This document shows, one piece after another, positions 1-12,928 of a DNA stretch of 64,000 bases. The stretch's first letter is position 1. Each line of letters opens with the position of its first letter. The notes beneath the pieces were generated by a model. It saw only the letters and a program-made list of their open reading frames with translations, was not told the DNA's origin and did no database searches. Source of the stretch: Arabidopsis thaliana (Eukaryota; Streptophyta; Magnoliopsida; Brassicales; Brassicaceae); assembly GCF_000001735.4 (NCBI RefSeq), contig NC_003076.8, positions 19,781,835-19,845,834 on the forward strand, in the 5' to 3' direction. The position numbers were made by a program, and so were the translations under genes.

Positions 1-68
1 ACACTAATCAAAGACGTAATCTCACACGTTCTTCACTAATCAATGGAAAAGTCTCAGCGATAAGCTAC

Positions 69-143
69 CTTTGAGTTCGAGGCCAGAGTCCCGGCTAGAG
101 AAGCCGGTGAGACGGTGGTGGCGATGGAGAAGGACGGTGACAT
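69..143 (-). CDS. First exon of a probable plastid-targeted protein (gene continues off the left edge)
   Basis: On the minus strand an ATG at 143 opens 25 codons rich in Ser, Thr and Ala, with no Asp or Glu, beginning MSPSFSIATTVSPASLAG. The reading ends AAG followed by a GT donor (68-67); reading on would meet a stop after a few codons. This is the composition of a chloroplast transit peptide and the usual shape of a short first coding exon with a phase-0 intron. The rest of the gene lies outside the window, so the product cannot be read. From remembered gene order it may be the Low-PSII-accumulation-like (DUF1995) protein At5g48790; that part is recall. The exon itself is inference from composition plus splice site. 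Confidence 0.5.
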
Positions 144-3100
144 ATCACATATGGGACCAGAGATATGACAATGTGTTTTTTTTTTTTTTTTTAATAATTC
201 TGGTTCAGAATTTTGTGGAGTGGGAAAATCCTAATATCCTATATATTCCTAATTTATTTACGGAAAATAATCAGTTTTGAATTTTGGATAATGTGATTTC
301 AAAAAGGTCTTAAGATAATAAACGTTTGCAAAATAATATTTTTCAATTTATTATATACCCTACAGAAATTTAGTAATTATAAAAATAATATAATAAATAA
401 TAAATTACATACACACAATTAAGCAATGATTTGTTTTCTAATACATTAAACGTTTGCAAAATTAGCTTTTTGATTTGAATAGTTTTCATTTCATTTTAAT
501 AGTTTTAACACTTTCATTTTAATTCGAACTTATCGACTTTAGGTGTGGACTAGACTAGACCATGATATAAAATATGGGTCGGAGAAACTGAATATGGGTT
601 GGGCTTAAACTTTGATATTGGGAGACTAATAAGACCGGTCCACATGAGATTTTTAGGAAACTCCAACATCTATTTTTGTGTTGTTTGCATTGGATGCTTG
701 TTTGGGTATGTCCACACACAAAAAGGAAAAGGAGACCAAAACAATAATAATGACAATCAAAGCGTTAAATGCACGAAGCAATCAAAGAGCGTGCAAGCAG
801 ACAAATTATGCGTTCTTAAAGGATCTCCTTTCGTTTCATGTGAATTGTCTCTTTTTGTTTTTCTCTCTATTTATTATTCATGTTTGGCATGTTAAGAAGA
901 TACCTTGAAATTCCGCATGTTTTGAATCCGTAAAATAGTTATCCGAATTCACTATACTCGTAGAATTTCAGTTATGGATATATAGTAAAAAATTTATATA
1001 AAGTTTTAAATTTATTTTCATAAATACCTGAAAGATATATATCAGAATCAATGTAATTCTTAGAATTATATTAGAAGATAATTGTAAGCATATGAGAAAA
1101 CACAGACCATCCCATCCCCAAACATAATCGAAACCAAAGAATATCATACCTACCATTGACCCACTCATGTTTCTTATTGTCTTATGAATTGTGATAATCA
1201 TTTTCTTTCGAATGGCCATCAATTACCGGGAGGAAAACAAGAATTCCCATAATTTCCGTCATTGATAATTTTAAGAGATATGTTATGTTAAGTTTTTAAC
1301 TTATATGAATACGTTGAAACGTGACTTTCAACTTTATAATATTTAACGAAAACAAATCATGAAAATCGTAACTAAATTTAAAAACATGGACTAATGCCAA
1401 TTTGCCATGCATTTAAGTTTTTTTTTTTGTTTATAATCCAACAAATAGTTAATGATTACAAAAATAAGTTCTTTTAGAACAAGGCTTCGATTGTTTGTTA
1501 CTTGTATGTATACATTTACACTTACATTATGAAAAAAAAAAAAAGATATATAGATCTAGTTTTGGAAGTGGTTCATCTCCAACTTGATATTTAGTGAGTT
1601 TGGTAGGGATTCAGCGAACGAAGAAGGGTTCCTGGATAGGGGTTGGAGAGTTCCAAGTGGCGAGTGTGGTTAATCGACTACTCCAATCATAGAATGATGG
1701 TAAGGGACGGATTGAAGATACGTTGCCACCGACGTAATTAAGGTCAAGCGTTTATTTAGCATGAGGCGTGTGTGTACGACTCAATCTTTTGAAATTTTAA
1801 TATTTATCCTCTTTTCCAAATATTTTCCAATTCTTTAATTATAAACTAATGAGAGAGTGTTTCTAACAACATACATGATCTATATCTTAAATTTTTTTTT
1901 TTTGTGTAAGGTAAATCTAGTCATATGACTTTAGAATACCGGATGCAATGTGCTTTCAGCATGTGCGATGTAACGGGTTCGTGTTGGTGTAGTCTTTTAC
2001 TTGTTGTAGATATTGTATCCATCGAGGGAACGTTCTATGCGTGTTTGACGTAAATGACTCTTCGTACAAATGCATTTAGTCGGCTTTGTGTGATGCGGAC
2101 AATGGTTTGTTTGCCATAATTACTTAGGATAGCGAGCCGCGTTTTGCATAGCTAGGGAATTAAGCCATTGGTGCCTAGGTTTTAGCATTTATCCGCAGAA
2201 CCAAATATTTTTCAAAATTTTGGTTACAAATTCTACCGCAACATGTCCACATGTAGACAATCGGATAATCATCTCCCAACAACATATACTCCAATTAAAT
2301 AGTTGATTCCAATTTCTTATATTTAAAATCAAATGATATAAAAAATGATCATTGAATATTGGTGGCTAGTGCCGGGTTGCCGAAATAAAATATAAACGAG
2401 TGGACTGAAGAAAGTTTTGACTTGGAAGACTACAAAATAGACAATATTTTCCGTTAAAGATAGATAATAAAAAGACAATGCTTTTGTTTGTACCTAAAAG
2501 CACTAATCAAAATCGAAAGGTAATAATGGAGGTGAAGAAGACATCATTCTCACATAATCATCTCCGCATCCTCAGCTTTTGCTATTAATATTATATTTAA
2601 TATAATTTGTTACGTAAATCATATAAATTGTTCAAAATTATTTACTAATGTGCAATTAAAAATAAAGAAAATAGTGGAACAAAGAACGTGTTCATTGGCA
2701 ATCTTAACAATCGACGAGTATGAAAGGATGAAAGATCCACCTAGTCCTAGAAAAACAAAAGTGTTCTTAAAATGTTATAGATGTATCTAGTCCTTGATTA
2801 ATAATTTTTTTAAAAAAATACTTTCATAATTTTTAGAAGATATATATTTTATCATGCTTAGTTTAACTTGTGGAATCACACGAATTTGTTTTGTTAAATG
2901 GCAGTGAGTAGTTGGAACTTTAGTTAGCATAAGAGAAAAATATTTAAATAATTTGCAATCCTCGGGAGCGGTGAGGTTAACGTTAAGGTTAATGAAATAC
3001 TTAGTTATATATGAATGTGTTAATATGCGGTGCAGCATAGACGTGCTCCATATTTTAGTTTTAATGCTTATTCTATTTTAATTAAGATTAATTTTGTGGA

Positions 3101-5046
3101 CATTGGGTTTCCATAATTTCTTTGATATTTTAATTAAGATTTGATAAATTTGTTTTGAGATTTTATAAACGAGGTTTACAGAACTTTTTAAGAGTATACT
3201 CTAGTTCTTTGTTCTTAGTAGTATATAGCCTATCAATATATTCTCAACCAGTTTAAATAGATTTATTTGACTTTTTCAAGAATTTCAAAACTAAACCAAT
3301 AATTTTGCTATTTATACTTATTTCTTTAATGGGATCAGTTGCCTATCTTTATAAGTATTCTATACGTCAATGCATGTATTTGCAACGATTTATTAAGGCA
3401 TGTGAATGTGAATGAAGTATGAAGAACGTGTGATTAGGGCCCTACTTGATTCAAGCAATAACACTAATCGACATCACACACCAAGACGTACAACCCCAAC
3501 CCAACAAAGAACAAACTCTAAAAATTAAAAAATAAAAACTCTGAAATTGTCTGATTTAGAATAAATATATCGTTACTATAGAGGGACGATTGGCTTTGAT
3601 AGTAATACTTTTTTTTTGTTTTCAAAATATTAAATTTATGAATCAATAATTTACGATCATTAATGAGAGATTGATGACTTTAAAATTATGTTTAAAAGAT
3701 TTAAATAATGGATGAATCATTATGGAAATCTTTAGTCTTGAAGAGTACTAAGTATAGGTTTTTTTTTTTTTTCTTTTCGGTTTTGTATTCCAATGTTCTT
3801 TTTCAACATAAGAGGCAAATCAACTAGTTTGTCTTAGAACTGCGTTTAATTGAATTTGACAATAATTGTATTTTTGATTTTTTTTATCATGATATTCATA
3901 TTCAAATCAACTAGTTATGCACCCTTGAAATTCACTAACATCATATGAGGTTGGATATCTCTTGGTAAGTTCAGAACCGAACCACCACATGTCCATATCT
4001 CCTCCCGTAAAATCAGCTATGCTATCAATCATATTGTTTTCTTCTTGTTTGAGAGATAGGGAGGAATATTTGGGCCGGAGGACAGTTTATTCCTCCCGGA
4101 AGTCATTTCGAATGTTAATTTGTTTTTGAAAAACGATGCCATGGCATAATCCGAGGGAAAGAGTCTCTCACCTTGACTAACAACAAACAATCTAACTTGG
4201 TCCGCGGGCAAGTGGTCGAATCACCTAACATATGCTCAACAGCAATACAACACAACCGATGTTCCCCATAACAATTGTGACCCTATGATGGAAACCAAAA
4301 ATTAGTCCCAACATATATACCATAAAAATATGTAAATTGATAAAGCAGAACCTAGTGTTTGGAAAGGGGCTCTATTCTTTCTACCCCAAAGACAAAATAA
4401 TAAAGATAATAAAAAATGATGACAAGAGAGACAAAAGTAAACAAAAAAAAGGATTTTAGAAATGTAATAGATTTCCAATATCAACGCTCCTTTTTGTTCC
4501 CGCTTTAACTTTTCCCACTCGCAAATCATTTTACCTTTGGATTCAAGCCTCATGATACTTTTTCTTTTTCTCACACTTTTTACACTATTCTCTGTTTTGT
4601 TGTTACTCATCTCTTATCAAACATTTTAAACTTGTCGACTTTCACTCTTCACTAGCTACCATTGTTAACTTTTGGTTCTTAATTCATATTTTCTGCTCCA
4701 ACTTTGTAGAGAATCTTTTGTTATCCCAAAGAAAAAGGTGCCTAAATTCACGTTTGACAATGTTGCTTGAAAAAGGTTTGATCTTGAAATTTCAAAAGAG
4801 GGAAAAAAGTAAAGGAGAAAAATTTGGAGAGACAAGAAGTGAGTCAAGGGACCCAACAACAAAGACAAAGACAAAAACTTTGGATTTTGCCAAATACTAT
4901 GATTAATGCTCATTCAACACTACTATTACCATTTCCATCATCATCATCTCTCTCTCTCTCTCTGGTTTTGGAAAACTGCCTGAGAAAAAACCTAGCCATA
5001 ACCATCTTCTTCTTCTTTCTCTTGTTCTTGAACATAATTCTGCTTC
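144..5046. other. Intergenic, AT-rich; no supported gene
   Basis: This 4.9-kb stretch separates two divergently transcribed genes. It contains many poly-A/T runs and only short ORFs without recognisable motifs. Positions 1560-2190 are less AT-rich than their surroundings and may be a degraded transposon, but I see no terminal repeats or coding domain. A CT-dinucleotide run at about 4949-4963 lies in the likely 5' leader of the NPH3 gene downstream. Confidence 0.5.
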
Positions 5047-7169
5047 ATGGACAAGCATCATCATCAACATCTTTTATTACAGCATCATCAACATCTTCAC
5101 CATCATCAGAAGCTCTCTCTTGCCAAATCATCCAGACAAAGCTGTAGTGAATGGTATGTTCTCTTTCATGAGTAATGTTACCAGTTGAAACACTTTAAGT
5201 TTCTCTGATCAAGAAACTGGTGTCTGCACATGGCTCTGTCTCAATCTTGCTAATGATGTTCTTTCTTGCAACTTTTTAGGATCTTTCGAGATGTTCCAAG
5301 TGATATAACCATAGAAGTAAACGGTGGAAACTTTGCTCTGCATAAGGTATATGCATACTTAGAACACAACCATCACTGCTTTCTCAAGTAAACCATTACT
5401 GAACATGCTTTGCTTCTCCATTTCTCAGTTCCCTTTAGTCTCTAGAAGTGGAAGAATCCGAAGAATAGTTGCAGAACATAGAGATTCAGATATCTCCAAA
5501 GTGGAGCTTCTTAATCTCCCAGGAGGAGCAGAGACATTCGAACTAGCAGCAAAATTCTGCTATGGGATTAACTTCGAGATCACTTCTTCGAACGTTGCAC
5601 AGCTCTTTTGTGTCTCTGATTACCTCGAGATGACGGAAGAGTACTCCAAAGATAACTTGGCTTCAAGAACAGAGGAGTATCTTGAGAGCATCGTATGCAA
5701 GAATCTTGAGATGTGTGTTCAAGTCTTGAAACAATCCGAGATTCTTCTCCCTCTTGCAGATGAACTGAATATCATAGGTAGATGTATCGATGCCATTGCC
5801 TCGAAGGCTTGCGCTGAGCAGATCGCTTCAAGCTTTTCGAGGTTGGAGTATAGTAGCTCAGGGAGGCTTCATATGAGCAGACAAGTGAAAAGCAGTGGTG
5901 ATGGAGGAGATTGGTGGATCGAAGATCTTTCGGTTCTGAGGATTGATTTGTATCAGAGAGTTATGAATGCAATGAAGTGTCGTGGTGTACGTCCAGAAAG
6001 TATAGGAGCTTCTTTGGTTAGTTACGCTGAGAGAGAGCTAACAAAGAGATCTGAACATGAACAAACCATTGTTGAGACAATTGTTACGCTTTTGCCAGTC
6101 GAAAACCTCGTGGTTCCGATCAGTTTCCTATTCGGGTTACTGAGAAGAGCAGTGATTCTTGATACTTCAGTTTCCTGCAGGCTTGATCTTGAGAGGAGGT
6201 TAGGTTCTCAGCTCGATATGGCGACTCTTGACGATCTCTTGATCCCGTCTTTTCGTCATGCAGGAGACACTTTGTTCGACATTGACACGGTTCACAGAAT
6301 CTTAGTGAATTTCTCACAGCAAGGAGGAGATGATAGTGAGGATGAAGAGTCTGTGTTTGAATGCGATAGTCCACATTCGCCTTCACAAACCGCCATGTTT
6401 AAAGTTGCAAAGCTTGTAGACAGTTATCTTGCTGAGATAGCTCCCGATGCTAACCTTGACCTTTCTAAGTTCTTGCTTATCGCAGAAGCCTTACCGCCTC
6501 ATGCTCGCACCCTTCACGATGGTTTATACCGCGCCATTGATCTCTATCTTAAGGTATGTTGCTACAAGAAAATTTTACTTACTCTTGTTGTGACTTGATA
6601 CTTATTAGGTTTTATGCTCTTAGGCACATCAAGGGTTATCAGATTCAGACAAGAAGAAACTATCAAAACTTATTGACTTCCAGAAACTCTCACAAGAAGC
6701 TGGAGCACACGCTGCACAAAACGAGCGGCTTCCTCTGCAATCCATAGTTCAAGTTCTCTACTTTGAGCAACTCAAGCTTCGAAGCTCCTTGTGCTCTTCT
6801 TACTCAGACGAAGAGCCAAAGCCAAAGCAGCAACAACAGCAGTCATGGAGAATCAATAGCGGAGCTCTCAGTGCAACAATGTCCCCCAAAGACAACTATG
6901 CGTCTCTGAGGAGAGAAAACCGAGAACTGAAGCTCGAGTTAGCTAGGTTGAGAATGAGACTCAACGACCTAGAGAAAGAACATATATGTATGAAGAGAGA
7001 TATGCAGAGGTCTCATTCGCGCAAATTCATGAGCAGTTTCTCAAAGAAAATGGGGAAACTTAGCTTCTTTGGGCATAGCTCTTCAAGAGGATCAAGCTCT
7101 CCATCAAAGCAGTCTTTCAGAACAGATTCAAAGGTACTGATGGAGAGAACTTGCGCAAGCACAGATTAG
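5047..7169 (+). CDS. NPH3/RPT2-family BTB protein (phototropic-responsive type)
   Basis: Four exons (5047-5153, 5280-5346, 5429-6553, 6624-7169) join in frame to 614 aa. After a His/Gln/Leu-rich N-terminus, a BTB domain starts near residue 36 ([15 protein letters not shown]) and runs to about 130. The NPH3 domain follows: it includes [28 protein letters not shown], and near residue 470 the family block [19 protein letters not shown] predicted coiled coil ([20 protein letters not shown]) is near residue 540, and the basic Ser-rich tail contains [11 protein letters not shown]. Family members are substrate adaptors for CUL3 ubiquitin ligases and act with phototropins or in auxin-carrier trafficking at the plasma membrane. 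This member (At5g48800 by recall) has no function I know. The start is the first in-frame ATG; the His-rich run is unusual for the family. Confidence 0.93.
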
Positions 7170-7414
7170 CTCAGTGTTTATCATTTTCTCTTACCTGTTG
7201 CTGCTTTTTAAGTGAGACTTGAGACTGGTGTGTGAGTGATATTGTAAATGGATTTGATTGATATAAGACAACAAAGGTAGATGGCTTAAAAATCAAAGGT
7301 CTATCAGTTGATTGGAATAGAGAATATAATGATGTCTTACAAGACAAACAGAGGTAGAGACAGAGTTTAACCACGTCGTACACAAGCAATTCACTTAGGC
7401 CACAATTCAATCTT

Positions 7415-8346
7415 TCAAGAAGAAGGAGCCTTGGTCTTAGTGTAGTACCGAATGCCGAAAGCCAAGCCTAAGATTAGAAGTGGAACAAGGAACTGAAGGA
7501 GCTTAATAACAAAATCCGAGCTCTTATCCTGAGTAGCCACGGCTTTCGTCGACGTAGGAGGCACAAACTTAGCTTTAACCGGCACAGTAGCTGTGTCAAT
7601 ATCACCCACATAGTACTCATCTAGCATGGCTTTCGCAGTCGAACTATGTCCCACATCCTCGAAATCATCGGTCGCATCTTTCCCTGAATACCAACAACAC
7701 ATTCTTGTTAACATAAACATGAACTAACAAACAGAGAAAGTGATCTCTATATGTTACCTGTAGAAGTCAAGATAACCTCATCACCACCAGGATGATCATC
7801 CAAGAACTTTGTCACATCATAAACCTATATATAACCATCAAAATGAAACACACAAAAAATGTAAACTTTGTCATATAAGTCCCTAATTCCACACAATCAG
7901 AGACCTAGATTAAGTGGGTTATCAAAAGTTCATACATCAGAACATACATGAACTACATGAACCTTACTAGCTTTAACTACAGATACAAGATCACACAGAG
8001 ACATCTTAAGCAGCACCAACTATCACATTCAATTATAAAGACGTAAGTTTTTAGCAATTTCTCTGTGATTTAGACTTAGAAAAGTAACATTAATCTAGCA
8101 AATCAGATCAGATCTATCCCCAAACTTGTTACTACATAACTCTAGATTTATAAATCCAAGTCAACACAACTCAAGAATTTCGGATCTCACGAAGATAAGA
8201 TGCAAAATCTAAGGGAAAACGGAAAATCGAATGAGAAACTGGGATCGGAGATGTAGGACCTTGCCGTCGATGACGATCCAACAATCCTTGGCGCTACTGT
8301 GCTGAGAAACCTCGGACAAGGTGAAAACTTTTCCGTCTCCGCCCAT
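7415..8346 (-). CDS. CB5-D: Cytochrome b5, tail-anchored ER isoform
   Basis: Three exons (8346-8260, 7824-7758, 7683-7415) give 140 aa. The haem domain is at residues 5-80, with the axial ligands His40 in DDHPGGDE and His64 in EDVGHSS. A linker rich in Val, Pro, Thr and Lys is followed by a hydrophobic C-terminal anchor at about 108-130 (LLQFLVPLLILGLAFGIRYY) and a short basic tail, the layout of a tail-anchored ER protein. Cytochrome b5 carries electrons from NAD(P)H reductases to ER desaturases, hydroxylases and P450s. In Arabidopsis the CB5-D isoform is reported to supply electrons to ferulate 5-hydroxylase for syringyl lignin. The sequence matches the CB5-D (At5g48810) protein as I remember it. 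Both introns and all phases close cleanly. Confidence 0.95.
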
Positions 8347-10773
8347 CTCCGATGATCTGCTGGTGACTGGTGAGAGTTGAGAAGAGGAAGAGTATTACTA
8401 TTATTTGGGAATCTGTGAGTTTGGGATCTTACACCAACCGCTTTTTTGGTCTACTTAAGTTGTGTATGTCTGATCTCATCTATTGATGGGGTCGGAAATT
8501 AATCAGTGGCCAATAATCAGCAGTTAATCAAAGATTCCGTTTTCTTATATTATTTAAATGAATTTATTTTATATATTTAATTAATGTAGAAACTAAAACA
8601 ATTTATAATGTTACAAAGAAAAAATGTTATAAAAAATCTTAGTATTGTATGTTTTTCCTTAAAATAAAATAAATGTTTTTAGTAATTCATGTTAGCTGAT
8701 AATGTTTCTACTAAAATCATGTTAGCTTATTGATTTCCATGATGCTTATAATGTTTATACTAAAATCATGTTAGCTTTATGTACATCAATTTAGATAAAA
8801 TCCAAACGTTTGGTGGTTTCGCCCTCTTAGACGTATGATCAATCGTGTAGACGGCTAGATGTTAGGGTAGACCATTCTAATTGGGCCCAACCATTCACTC
8901 GGTCCACAAGATCCGGATCTTTTCTTCAGTTGTCGATAGTATTTAGTTTTTTCATGAACTATAGCAATATGGACACGATGATTCATGGGAGGAAAGATAT
9001 GGGGTTGTCTTCTTTAAAACTTGATGGCGCTTAAGATAAAAACAGTCAAAGAGACTTGTCGGAAGGCCAGTGTAACGAAAGCAGTGTGGTTTTAGTTATA
9101 GGCTAAATTGAATATGAATAATTGATCATAGGCCCAGTTTGTTGGTTTATGATTTTAGAAAGAATTGATAAGAGAAGGAGAATGTTTTGAGGTTGGAACT
9201 CTCCGACAGATAAATATGATGGGAAGAATTATTCACGGTCGTATATTTTGACAAGGGACCAACGGAAAGGAGAGCAGTTGCATGCATCACTCGTCTTTAC
9301 ACTATTTAGAAAGAAAATGAATCTTGTTTAGTGATTCATTTTAAAAAGTTTTTCTATGTGAACCTCATTCGCTAGAAGTAGTTTAAATGTATTTGCCTTA
9401 ATCCGATCTTAGAACTGGATATTTGATATTTCTGTAATCAGTTCGAATGTATCTAACTATAGGGCTAAAACACCGACTGTATAGTTCTTTCGACATATAT
9501 AGAGTGTGTACTTTGCTTAATGGAACCATAGGCATGTTAAACGAGAGCATTTAATGTTGAAATTCACTTCTTTTTTCAATGCATGTTTTGACTCACATTG
9601 CAAGGCCTATGGTTGGTGTTCAACGAGAGAAAGAAACTATACATGACAAGTTAAAGACATTTATTTTGAAGGACTAACCCAAAAGGAGAACGAAAGAGAG
9701 CTAGAGAAGAAGAAACAAAAAGACAAAAAGGCTTTCGTAATCAGTGCTCTTCCTTTTTGGCTTTTTACTACCAAATAGTTTAAAAGAGTCAAACAAAACA
9801 TCGAACAAGCTGAATTCAGATACCCCATTGGTCACACAGTTGATGTAAGCGAATCTATATGTCCCAAAAAACATGATTTTTATAGTCAGTGAGCCCGTGA
9901 TCAAACAAGCACCCGTGTACATACGTACACCATGTCCATATGTATAAATGTATAATATAATGAATGTATCTGAACGTTTCATGCATTCACTTTTTCACTT
10001 TTAGAGATTAAAGAAAAACATAGAACAATGATTGGGTTCGAGATAAGATTTCACAGTTTCATCACACTGGTTTTGCCAATTTCCAAGAAATGTAAAAAAA
10101 AAGATAAAACAACAGAGATCTTCTCAATGAACACTGTCTCATCTTTTTGTCAGTTTCTTGTTAATAATAATTTGATATTCAAGATTCAAAACACTCTTAT
10201 CTCTTTACTAATTAGTACAAAATTCACCTTTGTGTTTGTACTTTTAACTCTGAACTTACATTACAGTATTTCAATGTAAACGTCAAAGTATTTACACACA
10301 CATTCACGTGCGTCATAATTATGGTAAGAGAAGAAAAGGGACCAATCTTGTATAGTTGAAAGAAAAAGGATATGATTCAGATTTTTACACCTACCAAAAT
10401 TCACACGTGAACCTCTCAATTGGGTCTCTTTCTTCTGCATCTGAATCATTTTTTTCACTATATGCCAAGCTTAAACATGTTCACACACATCCCTCTCAAT
10501 CATCATCATTACATATAGCTTTGAATAAACATGAGAGATAGATAGAAAAACAAACACTTGAAAGAAACAGATGAGAAAATTTCACTAAGCATCTGAAGAA
10601 GATTAGTAGTACAAATGGTGTGAGGTTTTAAGGTCCCTAAGCTACTCTCAAACTTGTTCTCTAACCACATTATTACTTAAGATTACACGATTTCTGATGT
10701 TTGGTTAGTCTGTTAACTCCATCACATTCTCTAACTTCACACCATGTCTTTTGGAGCTGTTTCCTTTTGAACT
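8347..10773. other. Intergenic: CB5-D promoter to KRP3 3' side
   Basis: No coding region is supported. Close to CB5-D, two imperfect copies of a ~30-bp motif (around 8697-8727 and 8746-8776, both with ACTAAAATCATGTTAGCTT) form a small direct repeat. ORFs of 60-93 codons at 9701-9982 and 10028-10541 show no family signature and ordinary AT-rich composition. Confidence 0.5.
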
Positions 10774-12512
10774 TCATGGTTTGACTTGCACCCATTCGTA
10801 ACGTCCGCTGAGGGGGATATCATTCACAATGTCGAAGTTGTACCTGAAGATTATTGAAAACACATGAGTGTTGTTCACCCTCTTCGTAATGACACAAAAA
10901 TAAAATAAAGAATAAGCTTACTTCTCCATGAATAGCCTCTGTTGCTGCTGCTCTGCATATGCAAAGAACTCCTCCATTTCACTAGTGGTCGGGATCACGT
11001 TATCTTGTTCCCTTGTGTACTCTTTGGTTGCTCTGCACATCGACCTCGTGCTAGACCCTGGTGTAACCATGATCTCCATATCCTCAACAAAGTTACAAGG
11101 CGTGCTCTCCCTTGTGCTGCAGAAAAAAACACAGATAAAATAACTTCAATAACATTATCACCACAAAGACACTTAACCAAATCAAGAATCAAACCAAAAC
11201 CAAACATCCAGAATAAAAAAGAGGCTTGGTTTAAGTAAACAACAAAAGCTAGAGACTTTCTAAGTAATATGGTCCCATAAGATAATAAATAACAAAGAGA
11301 AGGCAATCACCACATTGTCAACTAGCAGCAGGACGGTTACCCCAAAAAACAGAGGATCCTACAAAAGTATTCCCCAAGTATGCAAAAACCACTAGGTCCC
11401 ATGAACATGACACCACAGTACTTGCATTACACTTATGAGGAAAGTCCCAATTCTCATATAATCTTACATATTAAAAGTTTCTGACCTTTATACAACAACC
11501 CACTTTTGTAAAAACGAAAACCATGTGTTTAAGTAAACCCCCAATAACCAAATCCCAATATTGTATACCCAATGTACAAATACTTCTTATGCCATTAGCC
11601 TAATAACAAGGAGAATCAACATGTTCTTAAACAAATTAAAATACACAAAAACAGATCAGAGTTTCACCAAATTTGTAACAAATAATGAAATACATATATA
11701 AAACGAAAATAGCTTTGACACATTCATTGATAATCTCTGCAATGAAGTACACATGGGACATACAGCAATAAATCAGATATAATGTAAATCTAACACCAAA
11801 AGAGACTTATACGGAGAAGTAGTAATAACAAAATTCAGTACATCACAAGAGAGTCAATTCATAAACAAAAACCAAACCAATAAGGGAAACATAAAAAACC
11901 TATTTTTCTCTTGTACTAAACTATTTTCATCCCCCAAAAAAAAAAAAATTGATTTGAAGCAAACAACAAAAGTTTCAGAGAAACCTAACTAAGATTCAAA
12001 ACTATGTAAGACTCAAAACTAAGATTATTGGATAAGACAGAACACAAAAGTCGAATTGGTAATAAGAAAACATTAGGGCACAAAAAAAAAAAAAAAAAAA
12101 CAACGAACCTGTGTCTTGATTCAAAACCGAGACTGTTTTCACCACAAGAAACTTGGACACTCACGAAATTGTCAAAACATTCATCTTCATTAGAGCTCTG
12201 AGCTACAGGAACCGAGTTAACCGAGTCAACGCGAGACCTGGAACCAGACTCTTTAATTCCCGATCTGTGAACTCTCGGCGGCTGTTTCGGTTCAATCAGC
12301 GAAGAGGGTTTCTCGAGACGGCGGCTACGGAGCTGAAGATAGCAAGAAGAGTCGTTAGGTAGAGCTGAATCAGCGGCGGAGGAATTAAGCCGCTTCAAGG
12401 CTAGGGTTTTAGCGGCTCTGGTTCGAACACCTGGACTTGGAGCTGTTGCTTTAGAGACTTCCATGACGCTGATATCGCCAGTTATCTTTGATTTCTTCAT
12501 GTATTTCCCCAT
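10774..12512 (-). CDS. KRP3: Cyclin-dependent kinase inhibitor of the ICK/KRP family
   Basis: Three exons (12512-12109, 11116-10922, 10843-10774) give 222 aa. The first exon encodes the variable N-terminal part, with basic Ser-rich stretches (RTRAAKTLALKRL) that may serve nuclear localisation. Exon 2 holds RESTPCNFVEDMEIM and the start of the conserved C-terminus, EEFFAYAEQQQQRLFMEK. Exon 3 completes it with YNFDIVNDIPLSGRYEW. This C-terminal block is the KRP motif that resembles mammalian p27Kip1 and binds CDKA and D-type cyclins. KRPs are nuclear and restrain the G1/S and G2/M transitions and endoreduplication. The long intron 1 (11117-12108) and overall length fit KRP3/ICK6 (At5g48820 by recall). 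The exon 1/2 junction was chosen because the alternative acceptors break the frame. Confidence 0.93.
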
Positions 12513-12928
12513 TTTTTGAGAGAGGGAAAAGAAGCTTGAAAGCGGAAAGAGAAAAATGAGAGGGAAAAGCTTTGAGGGAGGAGAAGAAGAGGGAAAGTGA
12601 GAAAATGGGAAAAAGGTTTTCGAGTTTTGTGGGGTTAAAATAAAACAAAGGAGAAGAAAAAAAAAGTTTACCTTTTTTATCTAATTGTCAAAAACAATAT
12701 TATTATTATTATTATTTTTAAATAAAACCCCAAACTCATCATTATTATTTGTATTTTCCGTTGTGTTTTCACTTTTCATAGAATAATCGTCAGTTTTACA
12801 TTTTTGATTTATTGATAATTTTTGTTGTCGAATAAATTTAAATTCATCATTTGACTAAATCTTTAACTTCTTAAAAATTAAACTGCTAATTAAATTCATC
12901 ATTTGACTACGAATTTTCTATTAAATAT

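Noticed and set aside
1560-2190. GC-richer stretch considered as a retroelement fragment
   Set aside because: Six-frame reading gives no reverse transcriptase, RNase H or integrase motif, and no terminal repeats are seen.
4824-5147. 107-codon plus-strand ORF with a hydrophobic middle
   Set aside because: It overlaps the NPH3 first exon in another frame, and its Ser run comes from the CAT repeat.
10995-11306. Minus-strand 103-codon ORF
   Set aside because: Only its part at 11116 and below is real, as KRP3 exon 2 in another frame; the rest is intron.
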